Positions 1 to 8,537 are shown, counted from the first letter of the stretch. The stretch is 64,000 nt of DNA from Candidatus Paceibacterota bacterium (GCA_035452965.1 DAOTCE010000002.1:123898-187897), one strand, 5' to 3'. The notes: generated from the sequence alone by a model not told the origin. A program made the numbers and translations.

Positions 1-814
1 GGATGTAGCTGCCGCTGGCGATGACATCGAGGCTGCCGGCAATGACAGTGAATGTGCCGCTGTTGGTGGCCTGGGTGCGCAGGTCGGCATCGCGGATGCC
101 GAAACTGCCGTCGAAGGCCTGCCCCACCAGAACCCCGTCAGGGCCATAAAGCCGTATCCAGGGATTATAGGCCGCAGCGCCCATCCGCAGGACGATGGCA
201 TCGCCGGCGTTGGCGCTGAAGGTCCACAAGTCCAGATCGCCGACGAGATTTGTGCCGGTGTGCTGGAAAGCGTTCGTCATGGGACCGCCTTCGTCTCCAG
301 GGGTTAGGAACACCGTGCCAGGCGCCTTGGCCAGCGATAGCCGGTAAGTGCCGGTGGCGCTGGTGCCCACGGCATCGTCCGCAATCAGCGTGAACGTGCC
401 GGTGTTGGTGGCGGTGACGGCAATCTCCGCCGCCAGCGCGCCCTGGGCCGAGGCGATCTGCACCGCGCTCGGGTTTTGCAGCCGGATCCGCGGCGTGAAG
501 CTGCCGGTCTGGGAGATTTCTCCGACCCGAATGACGAGGCGGTCGCCCGTGTTCGCGGAGAAGGTCCAGGTATCAAAGTCACCAGCTGGCGCAATGGTAC
601 CGGTGGGTGCCCAGCCGTTGGTGAGCGCCCCCTGGCCATGCACTGGGCTACACCACAATGGCAGCAGGGCAGCTAGCAACCAGAGGGCGGGCGGCGACCA
701 ACCGGGTCGCAGGTGCCCCGGCAAGACGGCTTGATTGCTCGTTGAATACTGGCCACCGGCATTCCTCCTGGAGACGGACCACTCCAAGACCACAGAGACA
801 GACTTGATACGCAT
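1..814 (-). CDS. Secreted beta-repeat (PPC-like) protein, N-terminal part only
   Basis: An open frame runs on the minus strand from 814 off the left edge, so only about 270 N-terminal residues are present. An ATG at 814 opens the frame. A hydrophobic stretch (LWLLAALLPLWC) about 45 residues in looks like a signal peptide, and a TTG just before it is an alternative start. A strong AGGAGG at 765-770 sits next to an out-of-frame ATG, so the true start is uncertain. After the signal come two related modules, each with a DxWTFSANxGD segment, an RLxxP segment and a NxGTFTxIA strand. This is the pattern of pre-peptidase C-terminal-type beta sandwiches repeated in very large secreted verrucomicrobial proteins. 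The catalytic or anchoring part, if any, lies outside the window. Function unknown. Confidence 0.7.
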   Translation of the reverse strand, partial: MRIKSVSVVLEWSVSRRNAGGQYSTSNQAVLPGHLRPGWSPPALWLLAALLPLWCSPVHGQGALTNGWAPTGTIAPAGDFDTWTFSANTGDRLVIRVGEISQTGSFTPRIRLQNPSAVQIASAQGALAAEIAVTATNTGTFTLIADDAVGTSATGTYRLSLAKAPGTVFLTPGDEGGPMTNAFQHTGTNLVGDLDLWTFSANAGDAIVLRMGAAAYNPWIRLYGPDGVLVGQAFDGSFGIRDADLRTQATNSGTFTVIAGSLDVIASGSYI

Positions 815-1029
815 ATTCACAACCTAGGTTCCAAGCAAGGCGCTAATGGGTCTCTTGTCTTCCCGGCTCCTAAACTGAGCCACACCATTCTACCTCACGG
901 ATGGCGATACGCAAGCTAAACTGATTTCTCCTATTAGCGCATTCCCATGTGCATGCGCTCTGGCATCGGTCATCAGCATTACTTTGCGGCTTTCCAAACC
1001 CACGACAGGCGGATACCTTGCTGGCGGTT

Positions 1030-3201
1030 GTGGCACCCAGCGCAAAAGCAACGGCTTTCGGCCCGGCTCATTTCATCAATCGAGAACTGAGCTGGCTGGA
1101 GTTCAATCACCGCGTTCTGGAGGAAGCTCTCAACCCGCAAACCCCGCTGCTCGAACGGGTAAAGTTCTTCTGCATCGTCAGCTCGAACCTGGATGAGTTC
1201 TTCGAAGTGCGGGTGGCTGGCATCAAGCAGCAGATCGAAAGCGAAGTGGTCGAGCGGACGATGGACGGTTTGACGGCCAGTGAGACGTTCCGGGCCGTCG
1301 TGAATCGGGTGCGGCGGATGGTCGCGCAGCAGTATGCCTGCTGGCGGGAGGAGCTGGCGCCGGCGCTGGCGCGCAATAACATCCGCCTGCTGGAGCTTCC
1401 GGAGCTGGAGGAACCCGACCGGGTTTGGGTCGAGGACTATTACCACGGGCAGGTTCGCCCGGTGCTCACGCCGCTGGCAATTGATCCGGCTCACCCGTTC
1501 CCGCAGTTGCTCAATAAGTCGCTCAATCTGATCGTCCGGCTGGAGATGCGCCGGGACCGTGAAGTCCACAAACACAGCGCGGTGGTGCAAATCCCGCGCA
1601 TTTTGCCGCGGCTGGTGAAGTTGCCGCGCGCGGACGGGCGCGAGGACTACGTGTACCTGAGCCGGCTCATCGGGCATTACCTGGCCGATCTGTTCCCGGG
1701 GACGAAGCTGCTGGGTTACTGGCCGTTCCGCGTCACGCGCAACAGCGAGCTCTATATTGACGAGGAGGAAACCGCCAACCTGCTCAAAGCGGTCGAGAAC
1801 GAGCTGCACAATCGCCGCAAAGGCGACGCGGTGCGGCTCGAGATTGATCACCAGTGTCCGGAGGCAGTGCGCGAACCGCTGCTCAAAACGCTGCGCCTGG
1901 GGCCGGAGGACCTCTACTTGGTTGATGGGCCGCTCAATCCGACGCGCTTGATGGCGCTGACCGGAGGGGACCACTCGCCGGAGCTGCGCGACCCGCCATT
2001 CGTGGCGCCGGTGGCGGCGCGCCTGCGCCAGCGCCCCGACTTGTTCGCCGCTATCCGCGAGCGGGACATCCTGCTGCATCACCCGTACGAGAGCTTCGAC
2101 AGCGTGGTCGGATTCCTGCAACAGGCGGCGTCGGACCCGGACGTGCTGGCCATCAAACAGACGCTTTACCGCACCGGCGGCGACCAACGCATCATCGGCG
2201 CGCTGGAGAGCGCTGCCCGCAACGGCAAGCAAGTGACGGCAGTGGTGGAATTGCGGGCGCGGTTTGACGAAGCCAACAACATCCTCTGGGCGCGGCAGCT
2301 CGAGGAGGCCGGCGTGCACGTTGTCTATGGCCTGGTCGGCTACAAGATCCACGCCAAGAGCTGCCTCGTGGTGCGCCGCGAAGGCCACCGCATCCGACGC
2401 TACGTGCATCTGGCCACCGGCAACTACAACCCCACCACGGCGAAGATTTACACGGACCTGGGGCTGTTCACCTGCCGCCCGGAGTTCGGCGAGGACGCCA
2501 CCAATTTCTTCAACTTGCTGACCGGCATCTGCCAGTTCCAGGGCTTGCGCAAGCTGGTAGTCGCGCCCTTTGACCTCCACCAGCGGCTGCTGGGTTTGGT
2601 CGAGCGCGAGACACAGAATGCCCGGCAGGGCTTGCCGGCGCGCATTATTCTCAAGCTCAACTCGCTGGTGGACGGGGAGGCCATCCAGGCACTGTATCGA
2701 GCCTCCGAAGCAGGGGTGAAGATTGACCTGATCGTGCGCGGCATCTGCTGCCTGCGGCCGGGGTTGAAGAAAGTCAGCCAGAACATCACGGTGCGGAGCA
2801 TTGTGGACCGCTTCCTGGAGCACAGCCGCATCTTCTATTTCGAGAACGCTTGCCAGCCGCAGGTGTTCATCAGCAGCGCCGACTGGATGCCGCGCAATTT
2901 CTTCCGGCGCATCGAGCTGGCCATTCCGGTGGAGGATGGGGTGTTGCGCGAACGGCTGATTAACGAGGTTCTGGCGATCTCCCTGGGAGACACCTGCAAG
3001 GCGCGCTTACTGCAGGCGGATGGGTCCTATCAGCGCGCGGCACCGGCCGGGGGCGGCAAGTCCCGCCGCAGCCAGGTCCAGTTTATGGCCGTGGCCCAGG
3101 CGGAAGAGAACGCACCCCTCAAGCCGGCTGACGGCAAGACCCGCTATCCACTCGTCCAGATCGCCCCTTCGCCCTTCGCGACGCCGAAGCGAAAAAAGTA
3201 G
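1030..3201 (+). CDS. ppk1: Polyphosphate kinase 1
   Basis: PPK1 makes inorganic polyphosphate reversibly from ATP through a phosphohistidine. The N domain begins with FINRELSWLEFN and FFCIVSSNLDEFFEVR, both classic PPK1 signatures. The two phospholipase-D-like C domains carry YKIHAKSCLVV (the autophosphorylated histidine region) and YVHLATGNYNPTTAKIYTD. The family is usually about 690-720 residues. Starting at the GTG at 1030 gives 723 residues, while an upstream GTG at 949 adds 27 unconserved residues and neither has a good ribosome site. The last roughly 50 residues are basic, unconserved tail. It is followed after 14 bases by a SixA-type histidine phosphatase, suggesting a two-gene unit in phosphate or phosphohistidine metabolism. 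Confidence 0.96.
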   Translation: MAPSAKATAFGPAHFINRELSWLEFNHRVLEEALNPQTPLLERVKFFCIVSSNLDEFFEVRVAGIKQQIESEVVERTMDGLTASETFRAVVNRVRRMVAQQYACWREELAPALARNNIRLLELPELEEPDRVWVEDYYHGQVRPVLTPLAIDPAHPFPQLLNKSLNLIVRLEMRRDREVHKHSAVVQIPRILPRLVKLPRADGREDYVYLSRLIGHYLADLFPGTKLLGYWPFRVTRNSELYIDEEETANLLKAVENELHNRRKGDAVRLEIDHQCPEAVREPLLKTLRLGPEDLYLVDGPLNPTRLMALTGGDHSPELRDPPFVAPVAARLRQRPDLFAAIRERDILLHHPYESFDSVVGFLQQAASDPDVLAIKQTLYRTGGDQRIIGALESAARNGKQVTAVVELRARFDEANNILWARQLEEAGVHVVYGLVGYKIHAKSCLVVRREGHRIRRYVHLATGNYNPTTAKIYTDLGLFTCRPEFGEDATNFFNLLTGICQFQGLRKLVVAPFDLHQRLLGLVERETQNARQGLPARIILKLNSLVDGEAIQALYRASEAGVKIDLIVRGICCLRPGLKKVSQNITVRSIVDRFLEHSRIFYFENACQPQVFISSADWMPRNFFRRIELAIPVEDGVLRERLINEVLAISLGDTCKARLLQADGSYQRAAPAGGGKSRRSQVQFMAVAQAEENAPLKPADGKTRYPLVQIAPSPFATPKRKK

Positions 3202-3215
3202 TTAGCCAATAACTC

Positions 3216-3719
3216 ATGAATCTCTTCATTCTGCGTCACGGTACCGCCGTAGAGCGGGGCACCCCCGGTTACAAGAAGGATGCTGATCGGCCCCTGACCA
3301 CGGAAGGCGAACGCAAACTCGGGCAGATTGCCAAGGCCATGGAATCGCTCAACCTGTCCTTCGACCACATCTATTCCAGCCCGTACCTGCGCGCGCGGCA
3401 AACCGCGGAGAGCGTCGCCAAAGCCCTCGGCTTAAACAGACGGTTGGTGCTTTCTGACACCCTTACGCCCCGCGGCAGCACCAGGAAGCTGATCGAAATG
3501 CTCAACCTCTCCCGGCCGGCGCCCGAAAGCGTCTTGCTGGTCGGCCACGAACCTTACTTGAGCGGGTTGATCACGCTTCTGGTATCCGGCTGCGCAGGCT
3601 CGTCCGTAGTGCTGAAAAAAGGAGGGTTGTGCAAGCTGGCGACCGAATCCCTCAAGCATGGTCGTTGCGCCGTCCTCGAGTGGCTGCTCACGCCTAAGCA
3701 AATGGCTCTGATGGGCTGA
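3216..3719 (+). CDS. sixA: Phosphohistidine phosphatase, SixA type
   Basis: A 167-residue histidine phosphatase of the small SixA branch. It starts MNLFILRHGTAVERG, with the RHG motif containing the catalytic histidine, then SSPYLRARQTAE, and a second conserved histidine in LVGHEPYLSGL. SixA enzymes remove phosphate from phosphohistidine on signalling proteins; the substrate here cannot be told. It lies 14 bases after ppk1, whose own catalysis uses phosphohistidine. That may be functional pairing or simple co-transcription. No signal peptide, so cytoplasmic. Confidence 0.9.
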   Translation: MNLFILRHGTAVERGTPGYKKDADRPLTTEGERKLGQIAKAMESLNLSFDHIYSSPYLRARQTAESVAKALGLNRRLVLSDTLTPRGSTRKLIEMLNLSRPAPESVLLVGHEPYLSGLITLLVSGCAGSSVVLKKGGLCKLATESLKHGRCAVLEWLLTPKQMALMG

Positions 3720-3769
3720 TGCCCAAGCCGGCCGCGCGCCTCCATGCACAAGCGCTGCCCGGCCTCGAG

Positions 3770-3808
3770 TTTGGACTTTGGGCCATGGACCTTGGGCCCT
3801 AGACTCCC
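3770..3808 (+). repeat. Degenerate 7-base-period repeat before the glycerate kinase gene
   Basis: Read in sevens from about 3772 the sequence is GGACTTT, GGGCCAT, GGACCTT, GGGCCCT, AGACTCC, so two 14-base units differ at only a few positions. The array ends 2-3 bases before the chosen ATG of the next gene and occupies the place where a ribosome site would be expected. It looks like a decayed short dispersed repeat. No function is assigned. Confidence 0.5.
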
Positions 3809-3810
3809 TC

Positions 3811-4944
3811 ATGCCGCTGCGCGTCCTGATCATTCCCGACAAGTTCAAGGGCACCCTCACGGCCCAGGCGGCCGCTGTGGCCATTGCGCGCGGCTGGCGC
3901 AGTGCGCGCCCCCGCGATTCCCTTGACCTGCTGCCCATGACCGACGGCGGCGACGGCTTCGGCGAACTTACCCGCGCCCTGCTCAAAGCCAGGACCCGCC
4001 GCGTAAAAACGGTGGATGCGGCGCATCGCCCGCGCGCAACCCGATGGTGGTGGGAGCCTCGAACTCGGACCGCCATCATCGAGTCCGCTGGCGTCATCGG
4101 ACTGGCGGCGCTGCCGCACGGGCGGTTCCATCCCTTCCAACTCGACACGCAGGGTCTGGGCGCGGTGGTGTCCGCGGCTCTGCGGAGCGGAGCAGACCGC
4201 TGCTTGCTGGGCCTCGGCGGCAGCGCCACGAACGACGGCGGCTTTGGTCTGGCCCGCGCGCTCGGCTGGAAGTTCCTTGACCGCAACGGCCAACCGATTA
4301 TGCGTTGGACCAACTTGGATCGGCTGGAGCGCATCGGTGTCCCGCAGCGCCGCCGCCGGTTCGAGCAACTGCTGGTGGCAACTGATGTGCAAAACCCTCT
4401 GCTTGGCCCGCGAGGCGCAACTCGCGTTTTCGGCCCGCAGAAGGGCTTGCGCGCCCGTGATTTCGGGCTGGCGGAACGTTGCCTGGGCCGCCTCGCGAGA
4501 GTTGTCAGGCGGCAGTTCGGATGCGATGCCGCCCGCGTTCCCGGCGCTGGCGCGGCAGGCGGGCTGGGCTTCGGGTTGATGGCCTTTCTCGGCGCTCGGT
4601 TGCAGCCCGGCTTCGACCTGTTCGCCCGGCACGCGGCGCTCGAGCGCCATCTGCGCGCGGCGGACCTGGTCGTAACCGGCGAAGGCGCTATAGATCGCTC
4701 CACGCTCATGGGCAAGGGCGTGGGGCGGATTGCCCGGCGCTGCCGCGAACTGAACCTTCCCTGCATCGGCCTGGCAGGTTTGGTCCACCCGAGTCGCGGA
4801 ATTGAGCAGCACTTCGTCCGGACACACGCCGTGACAAGCCTCACCACCGTGCAGCAAGCCAATGCCTGCCCGGCGCGCTGGCTGGAACAACTGGCCCGGC
4901 AGGTGGCCCGATCGTTGGACAAGCGCGCACCCGAAAAGCCGTAG
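3811..4944 (+). CDS. Glycerate kinase (GlxK/GarK family)
   Basis: A 377-residue member of the glycerate kinase family that phosphorylates D-glycerate, normally to 2-phosphoglycerate. Visible family motifs in order: IIPDKFKGTLTA at the N-terminus, LLPMTDGGDGFGE, LGLGGSATNDGGFG, GAAGGLGFGL, and TGEGAIDRSTLMGKG. ATG 3811 is chosen because the conserved protein begins MPLRVLIIPDKFKG; an in-frame ATG at 3778 would add 11 residues translated from the repeat just upstream. Middle residues (ATRWWWEPRTRT) diverge from typical members. Its product would enter lower glycolysis, whose pyk lies 56 kb away. Confidence 0.9.
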   Translation: MPLRVLIIPDKFKGTLTAQAAAVAIARGWRSARPRDSLDLLPMTDGGDGFGELTRALLKARTRRVKTVDAAHRPRATRWWWEPRTRTAIIESAGVIGLAALPHGRFHPFQLDTQGLGAVVSAALRSGADRCLLGLGGSATNDGGFGLARALGWKFLDRNGQPIMRWTNLDRLERIGVPQRRRRFEQLLVATDVQNPLLGPRGATRVFGPQKGLRARDFGLAERCLGRLARVVRRQFGCDAARVPGAGAAGGLGFGLMAFLGARLQPGFDLFARHAALERHLRAADLVVTGEGAIDRSTLMGKGVGRIARRCRELNLPCIGLAGLVHPSRGIEQHFVRTHAVTSLTTVQQANACPARWLEQLARQVARSLDKRAPEKP

Positions 4945-5027
4945 CCGCCGACACAAGACGGTTCCAACTTTCCAGCCCTCTCGCCATCGGCCTTGCACTC
5001 GCCTCGCTTGCGGTTAAGTTCTGACGC

Positions 5028-5849
5028 ATGAACCTGGAAGATCACGTAGGGGATATCGTGCGCAAAGCGCGGGCGATGTCCGGGGTGTCCGCCTCCGCCG
5101 CCGCGCGCGCGGCCGGATTAACCCAGGAGGAACTTGGGACGCTGGAGGAATCCGGCCAGGCCCCGCGGAAACCCGACTTCGCGGCGCTCGCCCAATTGGT
5201 GGGCTTGCATCCCGCCAGGCTGGAGGCCATCGCCGCCGGCTGGCGGCCCGCCGAGCGAGATTTGAGCAACTGGCGCGAGCTGCGCTGCATCACCACCGAC
5301 ACGGGCGGCATGGCGGTCAATTGCTTCCTCGTGTGGGACGAAGTCTCGCGCGACGCGGCACTGTTTGACACCGGCTGGGAGGCGGGGCCGGTGGCCGAGC
5401 TGATTGCGGAGAACCAGCTCCAGCTCCGCCACATCTTCATCACGCACGGCCACGGGGATCATGTCGCGGCCCTCGATGACCTCCATCGGCAGTTTCCTAA
5501 AACCCGCCTTCATTTCGGCTCCCGCAGCGCTCCGGTGGACCAGCGCAACCGGCCGAACGACTTCATCCACCTCGGCAGCCTGCGCATCACCCACCGCGAC
5601 ACGCCGGGTCATGCCGAAGACGGCACGACTTATATTGTCGGCACCTGGCCCGAAGACGCCCCCCATGTGGCCGTTGTGGGCGACGCGTTATTCGCCGGCT
5701 CCATCGGCCGGGGCAACCAATCGTGGACGCTGGCCCGCCAAAAAGTGCGCGAGCAGATTCTCAGCCTGCCCCCCGACACCCTGCTCTGCCCCGGCCACGG
5801 CCCCTTAACGACGGTCGCCGAGGAAAAGGACCACAACCCCTTCTTTTGA
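5028..5849 (+). CDS. HTH domain fused to a metallo-beta-lactamase-fold hydrolase
   Basis: A 273-residue protein in two parts. Residues 1-80 look like an XRE-type helix-turn-helix (ARAAGLTQEELGTLEESGQ, then LAQLVGLHPARLEAIA). Residues from about 85 on are a metallo-beta-lactamase fold with the metal site THGHGDHVAAL, a histidine in DTPGHAEDGT, the aspartate in VVGDALFAGSIGR, and a C-terminal CPGHGPLTTVAEEK. The hydrolase part resembles glyoxalase II and persulfide dioxygenase-like enzymes, and the substrate is unknown. The fusion implies an enzyme tied to DNA binding or a sensor repressor, but the HTH may have become only structural. It stands alone before ilvN. Confidence 0.85.
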   Translation: MNLEDHVGDIVRKARAMSGVSASAAARAAGLTQEELGTLEESGQAPRKPDFAALAQLVGLHPARLEAIAAGWRPAERDLSNWRELRCITTDTGGMAVNCFLVWDEVSRDAALFDTGWEAGPVAELIAENQLQLRHIFITHGHGDHVAALDDLHRQFPKTRLHFGSRSAPVDQRNRPNDFIHLGSLRITHRDTPGHAEDGTTYIVGTWPEDAPHVAVVGDALFAGSIGRGNQSWTLARQKVREQILSLPPDTLLCPGHGPLTTVAEEKDHNPFF

Positions 5850-5912
5850 TGCCCAATCCTCCCCGGAGTCGGTTTGCGGTTGACCCGGGACGGCCAGGGT
5901 TGTTAGCTATCA

Positions 5913-5928
5913 CCGCCCGTCGAGGCGG
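5913..5928 (+). promoter_or_regulatory. Hairpin covering the ribosome site of ilvN
   Basis: CCGCC and GGCGG pair around a six-base loop. The 3' arm, GAGGCGGG, is the only Shine-Dalgarno-like sequence before the ilvN ATG at 5935. A matching element (7-base stem, six-base loop, same GGCGGGTA end) precedes ilvC at 7357-7376. Sequestration of the ribosome site is inferred, not shown. Confidence 0.35.
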
Positions 5929-5934
5929 GTATCT

Positions 5935-6408
5935 ATGCGACACACTATCTCAGTTCTGGTGGAAAACAAATTCGGCGTGCTGACGCGCGTGGCGGGCCTG
6001 TTCAGCGGCCGGGGTTACAATATTGACTCGCTTAACGTCGCGCCGACGCAGGACGCGACCGTCTCGCGCATGACCATCGTCACGCGCGGCGACGATGCCA
6101 CGGTGGATCAGATCGTCAAACAGCTCAACAAGCTGGTCAACGTCATCACCGTCCACGACTTTCGCGAAGGCGAATCCGTGGACCGGGAACTGGCGCTGGT
6201 CAAAGTCTCCGTGGATTCCAAGACCCGCGCCGAGGTGATGCAAATCACCGACATCTTCCGCGCCAAGATCGTGGACGTGCAGCCCAAAAGCCTGACCATC
6301 GAAGTGACCGGCGACGAGAGCAAGGTCGAGAAGTTGCTCAGCCTGTTGCAGAACTTCGGCATCATGGAACTGACCCGCACGGGCAAGGTCGCCCTGCCGC
6401 GGAGTTAG
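5935..6408 (+). CDS. ilvN: Acetolactate synthase regulatory (small) subunit
   Basis: A 157-residue regulatory subunit of acetohydroxyacid synthase, the first enzyme of valine and isoleucine synthesis. The N-terminal ACT domain reads RHTISVLVENKFGVLTRVAGLF followed by RGYNIDSLNVAPT (residues 2-38), the usual signature. The C-terminal half, with ELALVKVSVD and VDVQPKSLTIEVTGD, is the second ACT-like domain. Length is typical. The catalytic subunit gene (ilvB) is not adjacent and not in the window, which departs from the usual ilvBN order. An unknown gene follows after 4 bases and ilvC about 1 kb later. Confidence 0.95.
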   Translation: MRHTISVLVENKFGVLTRVAGLFSGRGYNIDSLNVAPTQDATVSRMTIVTRGDDATVDQIVKQLNKLVNVITVHDFREGESVDRELALVKVSVDSKTRAEVMQITDIFRAKIVDVQPKSLTIEVTGDESKVEKLLSLLQNFGIMELTRTGKVALPRS

Positions 6409-6412
6409 CATC

Positions 6413-7099
6413 GTGAAACGAGGTCAGGGTCGGCCCAGTCCACAGCGCGGCCCCCGCCAGAAGGGGATGACGCCGGCGCGCCGGCGCGAGCGCCGCAGCA
6501 TGGCGGAACTGGTCCAGGGTTGGGACGAGCTGGAGGACGCAGAACGGGAGGCCTGGTGCAAGCGGGCCGCCACGACGCGCATCCACATCAAACGGACGGT
6601 GACCCTGTGGAACCTCGGCAAGCCCAGAAGCCGGGCCATGCTGGGCCGCGAACTGTTCATCAAAATCAACCGCGTGCGGGAGGTCTGCGGCGGCGAGCGA
6701 CTCCGCTTGCCACCCCCGCCCCCGCGGTTCGGTCCCAACGCGGTCAAGGCCGAACTCAAGATCCACCGGGTCAGGGGCCGGTTGGTCATCAAGCTGAGGG
6801 TGTCGTGTGCTCCGGTGAACGACATCATGGTCTTCGGCTCGCCCCCGCGCCGCGCCGGCCAGGGCCCCGGCGGCAACTACGCCTTCCTCGGTCTTTTGCC
6901 CCCGCCGAAAGACGGCCAGAGCGATATCTCGGAGATGTATTTGACAAAGCTCAAGGAGTGGCGGAGGCTCAAAAGCGCCCAGTACCAAGTGCCGCTCGAA
7001 GGTGCGCGGATTTGTATCCGCACTTGGCCGCAAGATAACGGCTGGGAGGGCAGAGGGCTGATGCAGATCAGCCACAGCTTGGTGCCGCGGCGGGGTTAA
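6413..7099 (+). CDS. Uncharacterised basic, proline-rich protein
   Basis: A 228-residue protein starting with GTG four bases after ilvN, so probably co-translated with it. The first 30 residues are strongly basic (RRRERR) with no signal peptide. The middle has RAMLGRELFIKINRVRE, a proline run (LPPPPPRFGP), and the C-terminal half has DIMVFGSPPRRAGQG and GAYxGLLP-like GNYAFLGLLPPPKDG, then RICIRTWPQDNGWEG. From memory, similar proteins recur in multiple copies in verrucomicrobial genomes, often beside short repeats, and an 11-base-period array begins 24 bases after this stop codon. No fold or function is recognised. Confidence 0.7.
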   Translation: MKRGQGRPSPQRGPRQKGMTPARRRERRSMAELVQGWDELEDAEREAWCKRAATTRIHIKRTVTLWNLGKPRSRAMLGRELFIKINRVREVCGGERLRLPPPPPRFGPNAVKAELKIHRVRGRLVIKLRVSCAPVNDIMVFGSPPRRAGQGPGGNYAFLGLLPPPKDGQSDISEMYLTKLKEWRRLKSAQYQVPLEGARICIRTWPQDNGWEGRGLMQISHSLVPRRG

Positions 7100-7122
7100 G
7101 TGGACCGGTGGGAGGTACAGGG

Positions 7123-7177
7123 GCAAATCAAGGACCAATCATGCTCCAATCATGCACTAATGATGCTGTAATCATGC
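7123..7177 (-). repeat. Five-unit 11-base-period tandem array (GCATGATT type)
   Basis: On the minus strand, reading from 7177 down, five contiguous 11-base units are GCATGATTACA, GCATCATTAGT, GCATGATTGGA, GCATGATTGGT and CCTTGATTTGC. A second five-unit copy of the same family lies at 22037-22091 in the opposite orientation, and both are followed by a similar GCCCCTGT...ACCTCC flank. The spacing is one DNA helical turn. It lies in the 314-base gap between the unknown protein and ilvC, where nothing else but a leader hairpin is seen. Confidence 0.85.
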
Positions 7178-7356
7178 TGCCAACCCCGTCCCAACCCGGC
7201 CCTCCCCCTCGTTAAACCCCAACCTCCGTGTCCTGACCTTCCAGTCCCCAGGGCACCATCGGGACCGGTGGCGACGCCCTGCCACTCTCGCCAGGCAAAC
7301 TGATTCCGCCAACCGCCAAGCGCTGCGACCACACACGTCCCCCACCAATCACCTTG

Positions 7357-7376
7357 ACCCGCCGGAAAAGGCGGGT
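7357..7376 (+). promoter_or_regulatory. Leader hairpin upstream of ilvC
   Basis: A perfect 7-base stem (ACCCGCC / GGCGGGT) closes a GGAAAA loop, 37 bases before the ilvC ATG. It is not followed by a T run, so it is not an obvious terminator. The 3' end GGCGGGTA is shared with the hairpin before ilvN, hinting at a common control element for the two branched-chain genes. Confidence 0.4.
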
Positions 7377-7413
7377 AGTCTGTCCGGCACACAAACAAAG
7401 AACTAAAACATTT

Positions 7414-8514
7414 ATGGCTATCATTAACTTTGGCGGAACGAAGGAACAGGTCATCACGCGGAAGGAATTCCCAATGGCCAGGGCGCGCAAGGCGCTCAAA
7501 GGCGAGACCATCGCCATCATCGGCTACGGCGTGCAGGGGCCGGCCCAATCGCTCAACCTGCGGGACAACGGCTTCAAGGTCATCATCGGCCAGGCCAGCG
7601 CCTTCAAGCGCGACTGGGACCGCGCCGTCGCCGACGGCTGGGTGCCCGGCAAGACGCTGTTCGAGATTGATGAGGCCGTCCGCCGCGGGACCATCATCCA
7701 GATGCTGGTGTCGGACGCCGCCCAGCGCGCCATCTGGCCGCTGGTGAAGAAGAACCTCAAGCCCGGAGCCGCGCTCTACTTCTCGCACGGCTTCTCCATT
7801 GCCTACCGCAATCAAACAGGAGTCGTGCCGCCCAGGAACGTGGACGTGATCATGGTCGCGCCCAAGGGCTCGGGCACCTCGGTGCGGCGCAACTTCCTCA
7901 CCGGCGCGGGCATCAACTCCAGCTTTGCCGTCGAGCAGGACGCCACCGGCCGCGCCAAAGAACGCTGCCTGGCGGTCGGCATCGGCATCGGGTCGGGCTA
8001 CCTCTTCCCGACCACCTTCAAGCACGAGGTGTTCAGCGACCTGACCGGCGAGCGCGGCGTGCTCATGGGCGCGCTGGCGGGCATCATGGAAGCGCAATAC
8101 GACGTGCTCCGCGCCCACAAGCACACGCCCAGTGAAGCCTTCAATGAGACCGTCGAGGAACTCACCCAGAGCCTCATCCGCCTGGTGGACGAAAACGGCA
8201 TGGACTGGATGTACTCCAACTGCTCGGCCACGGCCCAGCGCGGCGCGCTGGACTGGAAGCCGCAGTTCAAGAAGGCGGTGCTGCCGGTGTTCAAGAAGCT
8301 CTATGAGCGCGTGAAGAACGGCAAGGAATGCGCGCGGGTGCTCTCGGCCTGCGGCAAGCGTGACTACCAGAAGCAACTCGGCAAAGAGCTGGCGGCCATC
8401 GGCAACTCGGAGATGTGGCGCGCCGGCAAAGCCGTCCGCGCGCTGCGCCCCAAAGAACCCGCGCGGCTCATCGCCGCCGGCACCAAAGGCATCGGCGGCC
8501 GGGCGGCCAATTAG
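7414..8514 (+). CDS. ilvC: Ketol-acid reductoisomerase
   Basis: A 366-residue NADPH-dependent ketol-acid reductoisomerase, second step of valine/isoleucine synthesis. The Rossmann motif is IAIIGYGVQGPAQSLN near residue 35, followed by IQMLVSDAAQR, a conserved LYFSHGFSIAY, VIMVAPKGSGTSVRR, and the magnesium-site region ERGVLMGALAGIMEAQYD. The run AGINSSFAVEQDATGRA and the C-terminal half resemble plant chloroplast enzymes more than the short 330-residue bacterial class I form. ATG 7414 is preferred because the conserved protein begins MAIINFGGTKEQV; an in-frame ATG at 7354 would start inside the leader hairpin region. Confidence 0.95.
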   Translation: MAIINFGGTKEQVITRKEFPMARARKALKGETIAIIGYGVQGPAQSLNLRDNGFKVIIGQASAFKRDWDRAVADGWVPGKTLFEIDEAVRRGTIIQMLVSDAAQRAIWPLVKKNLKPGAALYFSHGFSIAYRNQTGVVPPRNVDVIMVAPKGSGTSVRRNFLTGAGINSSFAVEQDATGRAKERCLAVGIGIGSGYLFPTTFKHEVFSDLTGERGVLMGALAGIMEAQYDVLRAHKHTPSEAFNETVEELTQSLIRLVDENGMDWMYSNCSATAQRGALDWKPQFKKAVLPVFKKLYERVKNGKECARVLSACGKRDYQKQLGKELAAIGNSEMWRAGKAVRALRPKEPARLIAAGTKGIGGRAAN

Positions 8515-8537
8515 GACCGCGGTTGCTTAACGAAGCG

